Assembly (NCBI GenBank): GCA_029204225.1
Contig: MU835410.1
Coordinates: 1 to 39,366, forward strand
Direction of reading: 5' to 3'
Length of the DNA stretch: 39,366 nucleotides
From: Diphasiastrum complanatum
Taxonomy: Eukaryota > Streptophyta > Lycopodiopsida > Lycopodiales > Lycopodiaceae
Each line of letters begins with the position of its first letter. Position 1 is the first letter of the stretch. This document shows, in pieces, positions 11,701 to 23,544 of the stretch. The translations under genes were made by a program, and so were the position numbers. The notes beneath the pieces are model-generated. The model worked only from the letters and a program-made list of their open reading frames with translations, did no database searches and was not told where the DNA came from.

Positions 11701-12419
11701 GTGAAATCCAAAGTATTCACCAGCTCGCAGAAGCCTTATGCCAGGTTCCTTGACACCACTTTTGACAAATGGAAGAACCAGGATGGCATTCTCCTCGAGG
11801 CCATCAAGTGCAAGGAACTGTCAACTGGATGTTCTTATGTCACTGAGTACACCTATACAAGAAAGGCGCATCTGATGAGGATCCCCCTCCAGATATTTGC
11901 CATGTTGGGCAAATCCTACGAAGGCTACCAAAATATGTACAATAGGGCCGAATTCATCTCCCGACAACTTATTGTCGCACTGCAAAAGAGAGAGCTCCAG
12001 TCACCTCCTTGGGGTATATCTTTTTTGACTTAGCTCAAAGTCAATCCACTATTGACTTGAAGCTTGCCTTAGCTCCAAGGGATGCTGCTGCTGCTAGCCG
12101 AGGCTATATTCCATCACAAGCTTCTGCCTCACCTTCTCAACAGGCTACCAAGAGGAAACATAATAGGTCATCACCACCCGCTGAGACCACACATCACCTA
12201 ATAAGTCAAGGAATAAGATGCGCCCGCAAGCCACCCCTTGAATTAGAGATGGAATTAGATACCCCACAGCCCAGGACTACCAAGTTGACTCCCAGGAGAC
12301 AGACCAAGCAGATGGCAGAGTATGAAGACGTTCCGTCAAGTAGCGAAGACAACGGGAATGAAGAAGAGGGCAGCCTCCAAACCAGACGTACTCGACAACG
12401 CCGAACCTCACCAACGTGA
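11701..12419 (+). CDS. Hypothetical frames inside the 11.4-13.4 kb element
   Basis: The frame at 11701-12033 (110 codons) is unmatched to any family I know and begins inside a copy of the direct repeat. A second frame at 12009-12419 (136 codons) overlaps its end and encodes a low-complexity polar tail: Ser/Ala/Gln-rich, then Lys/Arg/Thr-rich, then an acidic run (VPSSSEDNGNEEEGSL) and a basic end. Such tails are common in transposon-encoded proteins and also arise in host nuclear proteins. A frame shift or intron would be needed to join the two. Function unknown. Confidence 0.3.
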
Positions 12420-12839
12420 TAAAAGAAAAGCTGACAAAGAAAAGCAAGAGACTCTCAGTTACGCAGGGCTGTTCCAAAAAGCTGGTACAACTTGAAGTTT
12501 TGTCGAGGCACCCAAGAAACGAAGCCAATAAAGTTCTTGGTTTTACGTAGGCAACATTATAGGGGAGGATAATATTAGCTGATGCCATGTCTCGAGGTGT
12601 CGATGCAGAAACTCTTATTGGAAAGAGAGGTGTGAAACGAAGATAACTCGAAAAGAAATGAACACGAAAAGAAGCGAACTCGAAAAGAAACGAACTCAAA
12701 TGATAAATGTTTGTGCACAGCAGAATAAATTATCTCACTCTTTCCTCAAGCATGACTATGCCTATCAGACTCGAACAGAACATTAGTGATAGAAATCATA
12801 TTCGATCTGATTACGTAGTCAAACATTAAGCATCAAAAC

Positions 12840-13035
12840 CATCAGAAAGATAATTTGTCACGAACAACTAGACAAATTATTCGTCGCGAATTATTCGCAA
12901 AGAGCTAGACTGATAATTAGTCACGAATCAGTCACCACAAGCTAGACTAATAATCAGTCGCGAATTAGTCGTGAAAAACAAGACTAAATATTAGTCGCGA
13001 ACAACTAGACTAATAATAATTCGCGAAGAGCAGAC
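12840..13035. repeat. Short degenerate tandem array (AGACTAATAAT/AGTCGCGAA words)
   Basis: The words CTAGAC(T/A)AAT and GTC(G/A)CGAA alternate at least five times with a period of roughly 28-45 bp. The array sits in the extra DNA that lengthens the right-hand direct repeat of the surrounding element. Confidence 0.6.
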
Positions 13036-13489
13036 TACCAGATTAAGTTTTATGAAAGTCAGACAGAATGTAGAAAAACATTGCAATATTGACACAAATC
13101 TGAACGTAGAACAAACATAACTATAATCAGATTAAGTATAACGAAATATACAGGTCAATAATGTAGGTGAGCACAAAACAATAGCAGACATAACTGCGTG
13201 CTTCACAAAGCTAATCACATAATCTATAAAGGGTGATAAACCTATTACTGACAATACATCTAGAAAAAAGAATCAATGCACGAAAGCATCTACAATGATC
13301 AGTAATGTTTCGTTCTCTCTCAGAGGTGCGACCCAAATCTTTATAGGATGGGGTTCACTCAGTTGTAAGAGGTGGAATCCAAAGTATTGTAAAATTGGAT
13401 TCACCAGCTTGTGGGTATACATAAAGACCTTCTCCACGAGTTTCAGAGCACTAGATATTGTACTGAAATGCTGTTGCATTGTTAATTGA

Positions 13490-14910
13490 AAATCTTCCTA
13501 TTTGCAGTTCCATCTATGTTCCATTTTCATGCATTAAGTTCGAGTATTGATGTATGAATGTGTTTTCTTGTTGATTATTCCCCTTTTAAGTTTGGATTTG
13601 TGATTAAGATTAAAAAGAGCTGATAAAAAAAATCAAGAAATAAAAATTTTCTTTGTTAACAAAACACAATTTTCTTTATATTTTTTTTTTTCTTGCCACG
13701 TTCTGGAACGGGCAACTATGATTGAAACGCAGAAGAACAGCCTCTATGAGTTTTACTTTCCTCAACCCAAATCCATCAAGAACAGCCACCCAATGCATGC
13801 AACCTTAAAAATGATGCACTAACTTCTCATATTTGTAAACACAATGCATGCAACAATGAAAAGCATGGAGTCACTTACAAGCACAAACATGCATCAAGAG
13901 TCATAAAAAAGTCCAAAACGTTTTTCTGGCATATATAATTTTTGGTAAATAAGAACCCTTACACTCTTGCAGTGAATGCTTGACATTGAGCATGTTTATC
14001 TTGTGTCCAGTCTGGTCCCTATTCTTTGTATCCAGACAGCAGCACGTTAAACTTGTGGGAATTTTCCAAATGGATAATTCAACTGTAGGATCATGTAAAT
14101 CCAAACATTTCAGAATAAGGAGAAGCTTGTAAATCTTAAGCGTCGCTCAACACCAGGGTCATTGTCAAACTGCAGCTTGCCATTCGCATTATGTCATGTC
14201 ACTTCACAAAATCTTGAGCACATTAATTACTCGACTTCTCCAAATAAAAGAGGCTGGTTCGAGCACAATATCAACATTGTTTGCGCAGAAGCAAGAATTA
14301 CCTATAGTTTTAGCTTTTACAACCCCACCAAAATCTGTTACATCCGAGTAGTCCCTATAAACAGTGGCTCAGGGGAATATAAAGCATGCTTTCAATTCCA
14401 GCTAACTTTTGACATTGCATTTGTGTATAGAAAAGATCCTTATCAAAATTGTCACTGACACCAGCCTAAAAAGCCTTGACGGATCTATGCACATGATGTC
14501 CCACCTGCAGATCTCTTTTGAGACCTGAAACGTGGAGCTTTTTACAGAAAACCTGGGCTGAATAAAGGTCTATGATTACAATTCTTTTCCTTTACAATAT
14601 TACAGTGGATTATATGAGGGTCATCTAGAACAGGACTCAAAAGACGTCCATTTAACACATGTGAGGTGGAAAAACCCATAACTTTCCTTGTCCGATGTAG
14701 AAGTTGGGTGATTTTTGCTGTAGCAGTTTTAAGCTAGTCAACAGCCTTGATGGGCTGCCAAACGATAAAACTCCCCGTAGATGCTGTCTCAAACAGTAAT
14801 CTTTGTTCACTTCCTCAGGTGCCGAAATATATTTCTGCACGCCCAAGCATTCAGCTTCTAATACAGATGACCCCAATCTCTTTTCCTTCTTGCAATAAGT
14901 TTGATATGGC
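13490..14910. other. No gene supported
   Basis: Region 3' of the deubiquitinase gene. Open frames at 14162-14458 (+) and 14652-14876 (-) carry no recognisable motif. The minus one could be an unconfirmed extra 3' exon or UTR of the deubiquitinase but has no phase evidence. A T-rich run lies at 13680-13693. Confidence 0.35.
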
Positions 14911-15285
14911 CTATTTTCTGTAGTAGCAGCATCCTGGCAAATAATAACTGCATCAGTTCTGTGATTATCTGTTTCTGTGTCAGTTTTCAGTGTGGCTCGA
15001 ACTGCACAGAAACAAATAGAAGGTTTAAGATAAAAGGAGCCTCATCCTCCAATGTGGTTCTACATGGTGGCAAAGCTGTGCACTGATCATGACGTATCAT
15101 ATCTTTAGTTAAGAACCTACTTTCCTTAGTAGCAGCATCCTGGCAAACCATATCTGCAACAGTTTATTGATTATCTATTTCGGTTTCTGTTTCCAGCGTT
15201 GCTGGCACCACAAAATCAATTGGAAGGGAGGGTTGGGATCAAAAGAGCCTTATCCTCCCATGTGGTTCACATCTGTAGTTAAGTA
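14911..15285. repeat. Tandem duplication, 206-bp period, in the 3' flank of the deubiquitinase gene
   Basis: TAGTAGCAGCATCCTGGCAAA begins at 14921 and again at 15127. In both copies it is followed by CAGTTxxxTGATTATCT, a TTTC(A/C)AG(T/C)GT word, then GAGCC(T/C)(C/T)ATCCTCC and ATGTGGTTC. The copies have diverged, so the duplication is not recent. It lies downstream of the likely stop codon on the gene strand, so it would be 3' UTR or intergenic. Confidence 0.8.
15163..15168 (-). terminator. Candidate polyadenylation signal of the deubiquitinase gene
   Basis: AATAAA on the minus strand, about 260 bp beyond the TAA at 15431-15433. One of several possible near-matches; inferred from position only. 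Confidence 0.25.
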
Positions 15286-15430
15286 CACACCTCTTTCTGG
15301 GGACGGCTCATCTCAATTTATTTTCATAGAGCTAACCTTCACTGAACCTATAAAAAGTGAATTTAGCATATCAGCTCTTTTCAAACAAGATTCTGTGGCG
15401 GGTCGATTTGCAGAACACACAATTTTACTG

Positions 15431-15559
15431 TTAAAACATCTGCATATTCCAGCTAGGACTGATATCGAACCGTATCCCATTACTATGTTGTTGGGTGCCA
15501 TAATATTTTCCAGCCAATGGGTTATTATTGAGATTCTCTCTCCAATAAAACTGGATCAC
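15431..15559 (-). CDS. UBP16-like: Candidate last exon of the deubiquitinase
   Basis: After a TTGCCTTAG acceptor, a phase-0 frame of 42 codons ends in TAA at 15431-15433. It starts [17 protein letters not shown] and ends SPSWNMQMF. No homolog is recognised; the support is splice signals, phase match with the upstream tail exon, and a possible polyadenylation signal beyond. Confidence 0.4.
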   Translation of the reverse strand: MIQFYWRENLNNNPLAGKYYGTQQHSNGIRFDISPSWNMQMF

Positions 15560-16410
15560 CTAAGGCAAAAGAAGCGACTGAGTCAATGCACACGTGAATT
15601 ACTGGTGTACAAGAACCGGTGATCATTCGTCAATGGACAAGCCGGCAGTTGATCAATTTCTAGAGGCTTTGCTCCAGCAACTTGTAACAGTCCTATATCA
15701 AGTCCCTTTTGCAAGATTTTCCCATCACTTTCTCAATCGGCTGATGACTAATTCCTGAAAAGTGAGAAGGTGATCGAACATAAGAGTGATGTTTGAAATC
15801 ATACTTACAGTTGTTATCACACTGAAGGAGTTCTGTAAAGATTCTGATAAGTTGTTTGAGCTATCCATGTCATTTCCAGACGTTGATGAGTTACTGCCAA
15901 AAGACCCAGAGTCATTATTTAAAATATCAATATCCATAGGTCCTAGAGATGTTTTGCATCTTTCTGCAACAAAAGATGACTGAAAAGATTGTGATTGGAC
16001 TGGCTCATGGTGAAAGGCTCCACTAAGTCCATCTCTCAACAAGTCATGAATGTCCACATGTGTAGGAGCTACATGAGTGCTTTCAACAACAGAATTTATT
16101 CGAAAGGTCTCATTTGGGGATGACTTCAGAGCTTACATGTGACTTTCCACCTGGGGATGAGTTCTCTACTGCACAGGCACCTAACCTTGTGATTGATGAA
16201 GTCACGGCTTCATATTCTGCTACAGGACCAGGGTGCGGTGAAGTTCTGTAAACACATCAAAAAACAAAAATTCTGTAAACACACGTTCCTTGCTCTCTTT
16301 TTTGAAAGGCGACTTTCCATAAAAATTATGTTATGGCCTAGATTTTCTGCTTTCTTACCCTGCTATAAATCCATCCTTGGTGGGCTTTCCCCTTTGCTAA
16401 TACTAGCTAC

Positions 16411-16472
<62 letters not shown>

Positions 16473-19400
16473 AAAAAAAAAAAAAAAAAAAAAATGCTTA
16501 TAAACTTACCAGCTACTCACAAGCTTACCTGCTATACAAAAGCATATAAGCATTTTGCGACATTACTTTGTCCAAATCTACCTCCTTCACCTACATGCAC
16601 CATCGTTTGATCAATCCCGATTCTCTCTACATATTAGAAGTGCAAAATGGGCGAGACTCAGAGAAATAACATCATTATAAATTCACCTTACTATCATCAA
16701 TCTTGTACCACACACCGTCCATGTCCTTCACATAACATACGTAATGGCCAAAAAATGAAGCATTTAACATGTCCACATGGACAACCACAGCATAAAGCCG
16801 ATACAAAGGTGAGTCATCTCCCTTTCCACTCATATACGGTGACATGTCTAGGACTTCTGGAAAGGTGACCCGCTTATTCAGCTTTCCAAACTTCCCAGAC
16901 TGCAAAACATACAAGAACCAAGTAAGGCTTAAAAAAGAGAACTACCATCAGTAAAATCAGGTGATGTCTCTGAACTGTTGAGCTGATTGAGCAACTGTGA
17001 AAAACCCAAATGCCATTTAACCTGGAAACGCTTCAGAGTAATAGTCAAAACATTGGGAGCTTCATGCACAGTTAAGCGCTTTTTAGCCTTGACATATGCA
17101 GCACATCTGCACAAAAATAGGAAAGTCATTTCTACTGACAAAAAATGAACATAGCCAGTGAGAACATGCTAGGTCAGGCATTTTAAGTATCAACAGCAGT
17201 ATATATCTTCAATTACACATTCACTACCACATGTCAACAGACAGATCACCAAAAAGTGCTATGAAAGTGTACACACAAATACACCTGTCACATTTGTACT
17301 TGTTGTCACCATCTAAACACTCAGGCGCTGTGAATTTGGCAAGGGCACCCTCTAAAGATTCCACGGAACCCTGAATCTCCACAGCAAGGTCCATCATGTT
17401 CTCGTACCTATTAGACTCATGGTGGCACTGCAGGCACCTGACCTGTGAGGCGAACAAGATGGCCACACTTTTGAGAGTCATAACTAGAAAGCAATGCATG
17501 CAACTGCATACATCAAAGCGTACTATCAAACAGCAAAAATTCAATTGCAGCATACAAGTGATGCTATCTTCACGTGGACAGTTAACTGCATTTTGTAAAC
17601 TAGTCAGTAGCGCTACTTTGCCTCTTGCCAGCATAATCTTAGAGTCCCACTCAAATGCGAATGCATTCCTAGCCATGTTTTCAGAAAGTCTAGTCTTCCC
17701 AAGAGCATCATAATTGACAGAGTGCTTGGGATAATATTTTGTTGAGAAAAGCCATACTGTAAGGTTTTCAGAAATTGTTTTAGGGACAAGGAACATCACT
17801 CAAAAGTCATGACAAGGTACGGCTTGAAAAGTAAACTTAAATATATTACGACAAATAAAACGATCTACCTGAGATTGAAGATGCCCTCCAAAAATATAAT
17901 GGATGAGTGTAGTTTCTTGGGAACGTGTGTCCACGGCCTTCTCGCCACCAGCTTCATCTAGGCAAATAGATTGCATGGAGTCGATAGCAAACCTGTGAAA
18001 CTATATGAATTGTTTTAGCATATAGTTCAGACTGAAAAGTCAAACTGATTCATTTCTCAGAAATAACTACCATAATCTCATATTGAGCATTCTTTGAAAA
18101 GTCCAACTGAAGAGTTTATAGCAACTAAGACTAACTAAATAGACAGCTCAGAGAAGGCTTCGGTGATGGGTAAACTGGCATACTCATGACTACAATACCT
18201 CATGAACTCGTGAGCATCTTCCTGTTTTCCATATCCAAGATGGTTCCCAATATGCCTTAAGCGTGATAGTATACTAATTGGCGAGAATGCATCCTCACTG
18301 TTGAAAACTCTTCTTACATGGTCTTCTAGCTCACACATGAAGCACCAGTCATTCCTTTGGCCTGAAAATGAAACTCCCCATTACTTTTTGCTCCTAGGAT
18401 GCTAGGCTTACAAGCCGTGTGTGTCGAGAATCAAACTTACCAACTTCACACTAAGACAAACTTGGCATGACCCAAATACACCAATGCTGAAAATAAGACT
18501 GGTGATTCATGTGTAATGAGAATCTAAAACTTACACTGCTGACGGTGACTACCAACAAGAAGATAAGCAGCAAGTGGTCTTGTATAGGTGAGACATTGCA
18601 GAACAACATTTGCAAAGCAGCTGCAAAATGATAAAAATTAATGTATGAGTGACAAACCCATCATGTGAAATCAAATCAAGAATATTCACATGAAGTGCTC
18701 ATACTCCATAGATTCATTTCTATACGATGGTTTTAGGTGCCCTGAGCTAGTTAGTAGGACATCATCCCAACAAGATTCAGCATTGAAGACTAGAAGCCTA
18801 TTGTACTATAGCACCCACTTGCACAGCTAGAAGTTTACAGTGCATATGTAGAAGCAAAATGAACCCGTCTTTTTCTTCGGCAAGTGAACTCATTTCTGAA
18901 GATGGCTGTATACAGCTGCCTTCATGGACATGAAAGCTAATCAGTGGAGCCATTAGCAGTTTTGCTCTAGCTTTGCAGCTGGGAATCATTTGATCTTCAA
19001 ATGTGATTAAAAAAATAAAATAATTTGCCAGTATATTCATAAATATGTGCCAATACACAAGAGTTGTTCTTAACAGGTCACAAGCCTCCAAATGCTACAC
19101 TGCCTTAAACATCCACCTCTAAAAGAGGTGGCTTACCTTTATTCATCTTACTGTATGCTTTAGCTGTTGATTACAATGCCTATAGCCCAACAAATAAAAC
19201 AAAAGACACTACGAGTCCAAATGCTCTTTCTAAACGGACTCCTCTAATAAACGTTGTCCGGAACACCTTTTCTTTTTGTATATATAAAGTTATAAACTTA
19301 TAAAGTATATAATCATATTATCATATATACTGATATTATATATTCTTTATATCGTATATGAACTATAAAACTGTTTTTGGGCATGGCGAGGATTTCAGTT

Positions 19401-22400
19401 CATTTCCTGACAATTGATTTCAGCGAGGATGCAGTTCATTTCCAGACAATTGTATATGGAGATGAAGTCTGGACACGGGCATCGGAGCTGATTGATGTGC
19501 TGAGGCCTATTTTGAGTGCTGCGCCTAGTAGACCGAGAGGGGTGCACTCTTCTCATATACGAGTTCATGGACCGCATTGGAGAGGCGTGAGTTTTTTGGA
19601 ATTTTATAGGCTCTGCAATGAAAGCTTGTATGGTGACTCAATATCTGTCATGGTTGCAGGTGAACCCTGAACACGGATGCCACCATTCCACGAGCACCCT
19701 AGACGCAGTCCGATGCTAACCAGGAGATCCTTCAAGAACTACACATATATATGGATTCTGAGGCCAGCTCTGCACAACGCCAGCAGAGAGCAGTTCAGAG
19801 GAGGAGGCGGGTGAGGGAGGAGGAAGGGGATGAGGAGGATTCACCGGAGGTGAGGGAGTTTCCAGTTGTCTACGAGGAGGAGGAGTGGGTGGATGAGCAG
19901 GAGGAGGCTCCGGGGGGGGGGGGGGGGGGTTTATGGAGGGAGATGATCCATGGGATTTTGACATTGAGCAATTCTTAGTGGACGCAGATGCAGAGACACA
20001 AGCAAAGCCATTTTCACCTCCAGTTAGGCCTAGGGGGTGCCCCAGAAGCAAAGTGAGAGGGGGCTTGGGTTCGTTGTATGTAGACAAGAGCGAGGCATCA
20101 CAGGCAACTACAGGCTAGGCATCATCCCAGTTCGTAAGGCCTTCGCGGGGTGTGTGTTAGGGATCCAACTCCCTTGGGTCCCAAACCCAAGGGAGTAAAG
20201 AACGATGACTAGGCCTGTAGACTTGACCGGTGACTCGTGAACCTGCATGGTTGCCACGTGTCATGATCTAGGTGTGCACATGGCTTGGAGTCTCTCTCAT
20301 TGGAGGTATACAAGGGGAGGAGGACTCATTTGCCATCCATTCTATCTACCTAGGAGAAGGTGCATGGAGAGCGTCTGCACGGCCAGGATGAGTGCTAGCT
20401 TGAGGCAGGAGATGGCTGAGAGCCTAGGCAGTGGTATGGGACACTGTCTAGGATGGAGGTCGGATCCCGCTTGATACGGTCACAGGCCAGGGCACGGAGG
20501 GTGGACCCGGATTAGGTCCTATGGCAGGGTGGTGGAACGTGAATCGTTTGGTCTCTTGTGGGTAACCGGCACCTGGCGGTTTGCAGTAAGTAGAGAGTTG
20601 TAACATATGGTATCAGAGCCACTGCATGCTGAAAGTAGGTGTGCTTTCGATACCTAGCCACGTGGCACTGTCCAGATGTGGACAGGTGGCAAGGTACTGC
20701 AGGTGCTATTTCCGAGGTTCCCCATCGCACTAAAAAAACATTTTCTTGGGTCTTGGTTCCGCTGTTGGACAGTGAAGTAAGCCTGTTCGCAAGGAAGAGG
20801 AGAAAAAAACCAGCGATGAAGGGGGGGGGGGGGTTGTCTGGCCGCCAACTAGCAGGAAAGTTGGTAGGTGGCCAGACTTGCCTACGTGGAGGCAAGGTGG
20901 CAAAGCAAGGCCACTTGGCAGGGTGTAGGCAAGCATGGGGAGGGAGGCATACCTCTCGTATGCAAGTTTTCATGAGAAGAAGAGGTGGAGGTGGTGGTGC
21001 ATCCTTATTCTTGCTCTCTCTTATTCCTCATGGCAGCCATGGACAATACCATTTGGATTGTGAAGAGCCAGCAAAATTAGTTTTGTATCTACCTTCCTTG
21101 AGTTGCTTTTGATCTTTTTCAACGTGTGGGAATGAATGGCTAGGAACTCCTAGTAGATTGGCGTATAGAGAGAACTGAATGTATACCTAGGTGCATGTGT
21201 AAGCAAGGGGTGTGAGGATGGCTGGGGAGGTAGGAGGCGGCCGATAGCAAAGGAGAGAAAGGACTGATCAGATAGAGTGGTGGGAGATACATGAAAATAA
21301 GAGATGAGAAGTATGGAAGATGGTGATCCCATGAGATAATCCACAACACTATGTCCACCACTGTGAGGATGACAAGTATAACTGCCGGAGTTTGGTTAGC
21401 AAGTTAGGCCATTGTAAAAGGCTAACTCATGTGCCTCTCCAAACTGCAATAAATGCTCACCGTAGGGGGTAATACGTCCCAAGCTGTCCTTTGAAACCCT
21501 GGTAATTCCCATATCATCACTGTCAAGGGCATGAACGCGGAGCTGGTCAGCGATGTCATAAAACACTGACTGTCGTGATGAGGTCCGAGCATTAAATTCC
21601 CTAGTGAGGAGAATATGCCCCCGCTCTGCGAATCTGATAATGTCAGGCGATAAATCATGGTACGGTGAACCTGTGCCCTCAACAAAGGACGAAGACTCTG
21701 GAGCGAAATAACATGCCGCCACAAAGAGGTCCCTGTCCAAACCAATATCCTGTCCAACAATACGAATCCATATCTACCGTGCATGCTCATCGTGTCTGAT
21801 GAACTCGATGTTCAGGTGAAGAGACTCCCTGTATAAGCATGCAACACCAGCCGCTAGCTAATCTAGTCTCAGGTCTGTATATGGAATCCCATCTGTATCC
21901 TAGAAATATAGGTAATCCTCTTTCCTGACTCTCATGAGTCTCCATAAAAAACAATAAATCTCTGCCAGTAATGAAATCGATTAGGTCGTCAGCTATGGAA
22001 GATGAGTGTATACCATCACAGTTCCATACTCCAATCCGGAGATGGTGTGGATGGGGCCCCAGGGCACTCCCGAACCCGGGGACCCCAAATCCCTAACGCT
22101 AGGAGCTGCTAGGAGTGTTGTCAAGAAAGCGCACTCATCCATCTCGGTAAATGACTCATCTGCCAGACTCACGGGCTGCCTGAAAGGCCTTACGCCTCTC
22201 CTCTACCTGGATATATGTGAGGTCGTCATCCATATAGATACTGGTACCACGTAGCTTAGCTCTGCACCGCAAAGCATCTCAGCGACTCTCAAGGGAGGTG
22301 AAATGGATAATGAGTGTGGCTGCATCTCTAGTGGTCCTCCATGCAGTATCCAACCCCTCCATCCTATGCCCAAGAGTGGTGTCGAGGAAGCGTTTGGCTT

Positions 22401-23474
22401 CAGCCAATGCATCCTGTCTCTAATGTTGTGGGCTTTTTGGTCTCGAGTTTTCTCTTCTGAGATGGTGGTTGAGATAACCGAGGAGATGGGAGCGCTTGGT
22501 TTGGTGCCCTTTTTCAAAACTGATGCCCAAGAAAGGGCCTCTTCTTGTTGCTTCTCAATTTCGATTTCTAGCTCCCGTATCATATTGGTGGTGGATTCCA
22601 AAGCTGCGGCCTGCTTGATCCCGATGGATTGTTCAAGTGAGGCAACCTTGGACTGCAATATTTTATTCTCATTGATCAAAGAGGTAACCGTTCCTTTCAA
22701 CTGTGAAATTTCATGCCACAGAAACTGGAAATCTGCCTTGAATTGATCAATCAGCCAGGAGGAAAAAAGTTCAGTTGACTTAGAAGGCAGAATATTGGCT
22801 GTAGACTATGGTGCTGGGAAGGAAGAAGAGTGAGCAATGGTCGGTGTGGGAAGATTAGGGTCAGAAGACGGAAGAGGAGCAGAATCCGGGATAGGAGCAG
22901 AATGGACAAAAAATGGTGGAATCGGGTGTGGTGACATGTCAGCATGCAGCGCTGCCTGCGTGGCAGATAGCGCTGCCATATCAGTGGACAGCAGCGAGGG
23001 GGAGGGTGGTGAGCCATTAGGGAGGGGGCTGGGAGTTGTAGCAAGGGGGGGTGAGGGATCAACGAGGGGGTGAGGTGAGGTGGCAACGAGGGGGGGGGGG
23101 TGGCAGTGGGAGGGGTTGAGGGATTAGAAGGATAAGCGAGGGAGGGGAAAGGACCAGCGAGGGGGTGAGATGAGGTGGTGTGAGGGGGGGGGGGGCTAGG
23201 GTGGCAGCGAGAGGGGGTGAGGGGTCAGCGAGGGGGTGGGTGAGGAGGTGGCAATGAGGGTAGGAGATGGTGAGGGGTCAGTGATGGGGGTGGGTGAGGA
23301 GGTGGCAACGAGGTAGGGGATCTTGAGGATCTGCGAGGAGGAGGAGCCATGGCGTTGGAACAATGTCAGGTCAGCGGGCCATCAGGACAGCAGGCTGCAG
23401 ATTAGTCAATGAGCCAACAGGAGTACGGACCAAGGACAAAGGTCAGATCAGGCCACCATCGCGATCAGACCAAC

Positions 23475-23544
<70 letters not shown>

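Larger units (their letters stand above)
11405..13400 (+). mobile_element. Unclassified element bounded by diverged direct repeats
   Basis: Two words recur in the same order. The first is TTAGCTGATGCCATG followed by AGGTGTCGATG (11410 and 12575). The second is AATCTTTATAGAATGGGG with TTCACTCAGTTGTAAGAGG (11664 and, with small changes, 13335). They are 253 bp apart in the left copy and 759 bp apart in the right, which has gained about 500 bp including a tandem array. This is what a small LTR-type or composite non-autonomous element would leave. Between them lie two overlapping frames (11701-12033 and 12009-12419) of unknown type. No PBS, polypurine tract or terminal TG...CA could be assigned. 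Confidence 0.4.

Noticed and set aside
14652-14876. 74-codon minus-strand frame as a further deubiquitinase exon
   Set aside because: It lacks a convincing acceptor and phase match, and lies beyond a plausible stop and polyadenylation signal. Left as possible UTR.
15167-15622. 151-codon plus-strand ORF
   Set aside because: It overlaps the candidate last deubiquitinase exon and the 206-bp duplication on the other strand and has no recognisable motif.
16193-16549. 118-codon plus-strand ORF containing a long Leu-Ser repeat
   Set aside because: It is created by the CT microsatellite and A-run in intron 10 and antisense to exons 10 and 11.
20820-20833. G-run considered as a programmed frameshift site
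   Set aside because: There is no coding frame on either side that would benefit; homopolymer runs of this kind (also 19912-19929) are more likely slippage or assembly-sensitive sites.
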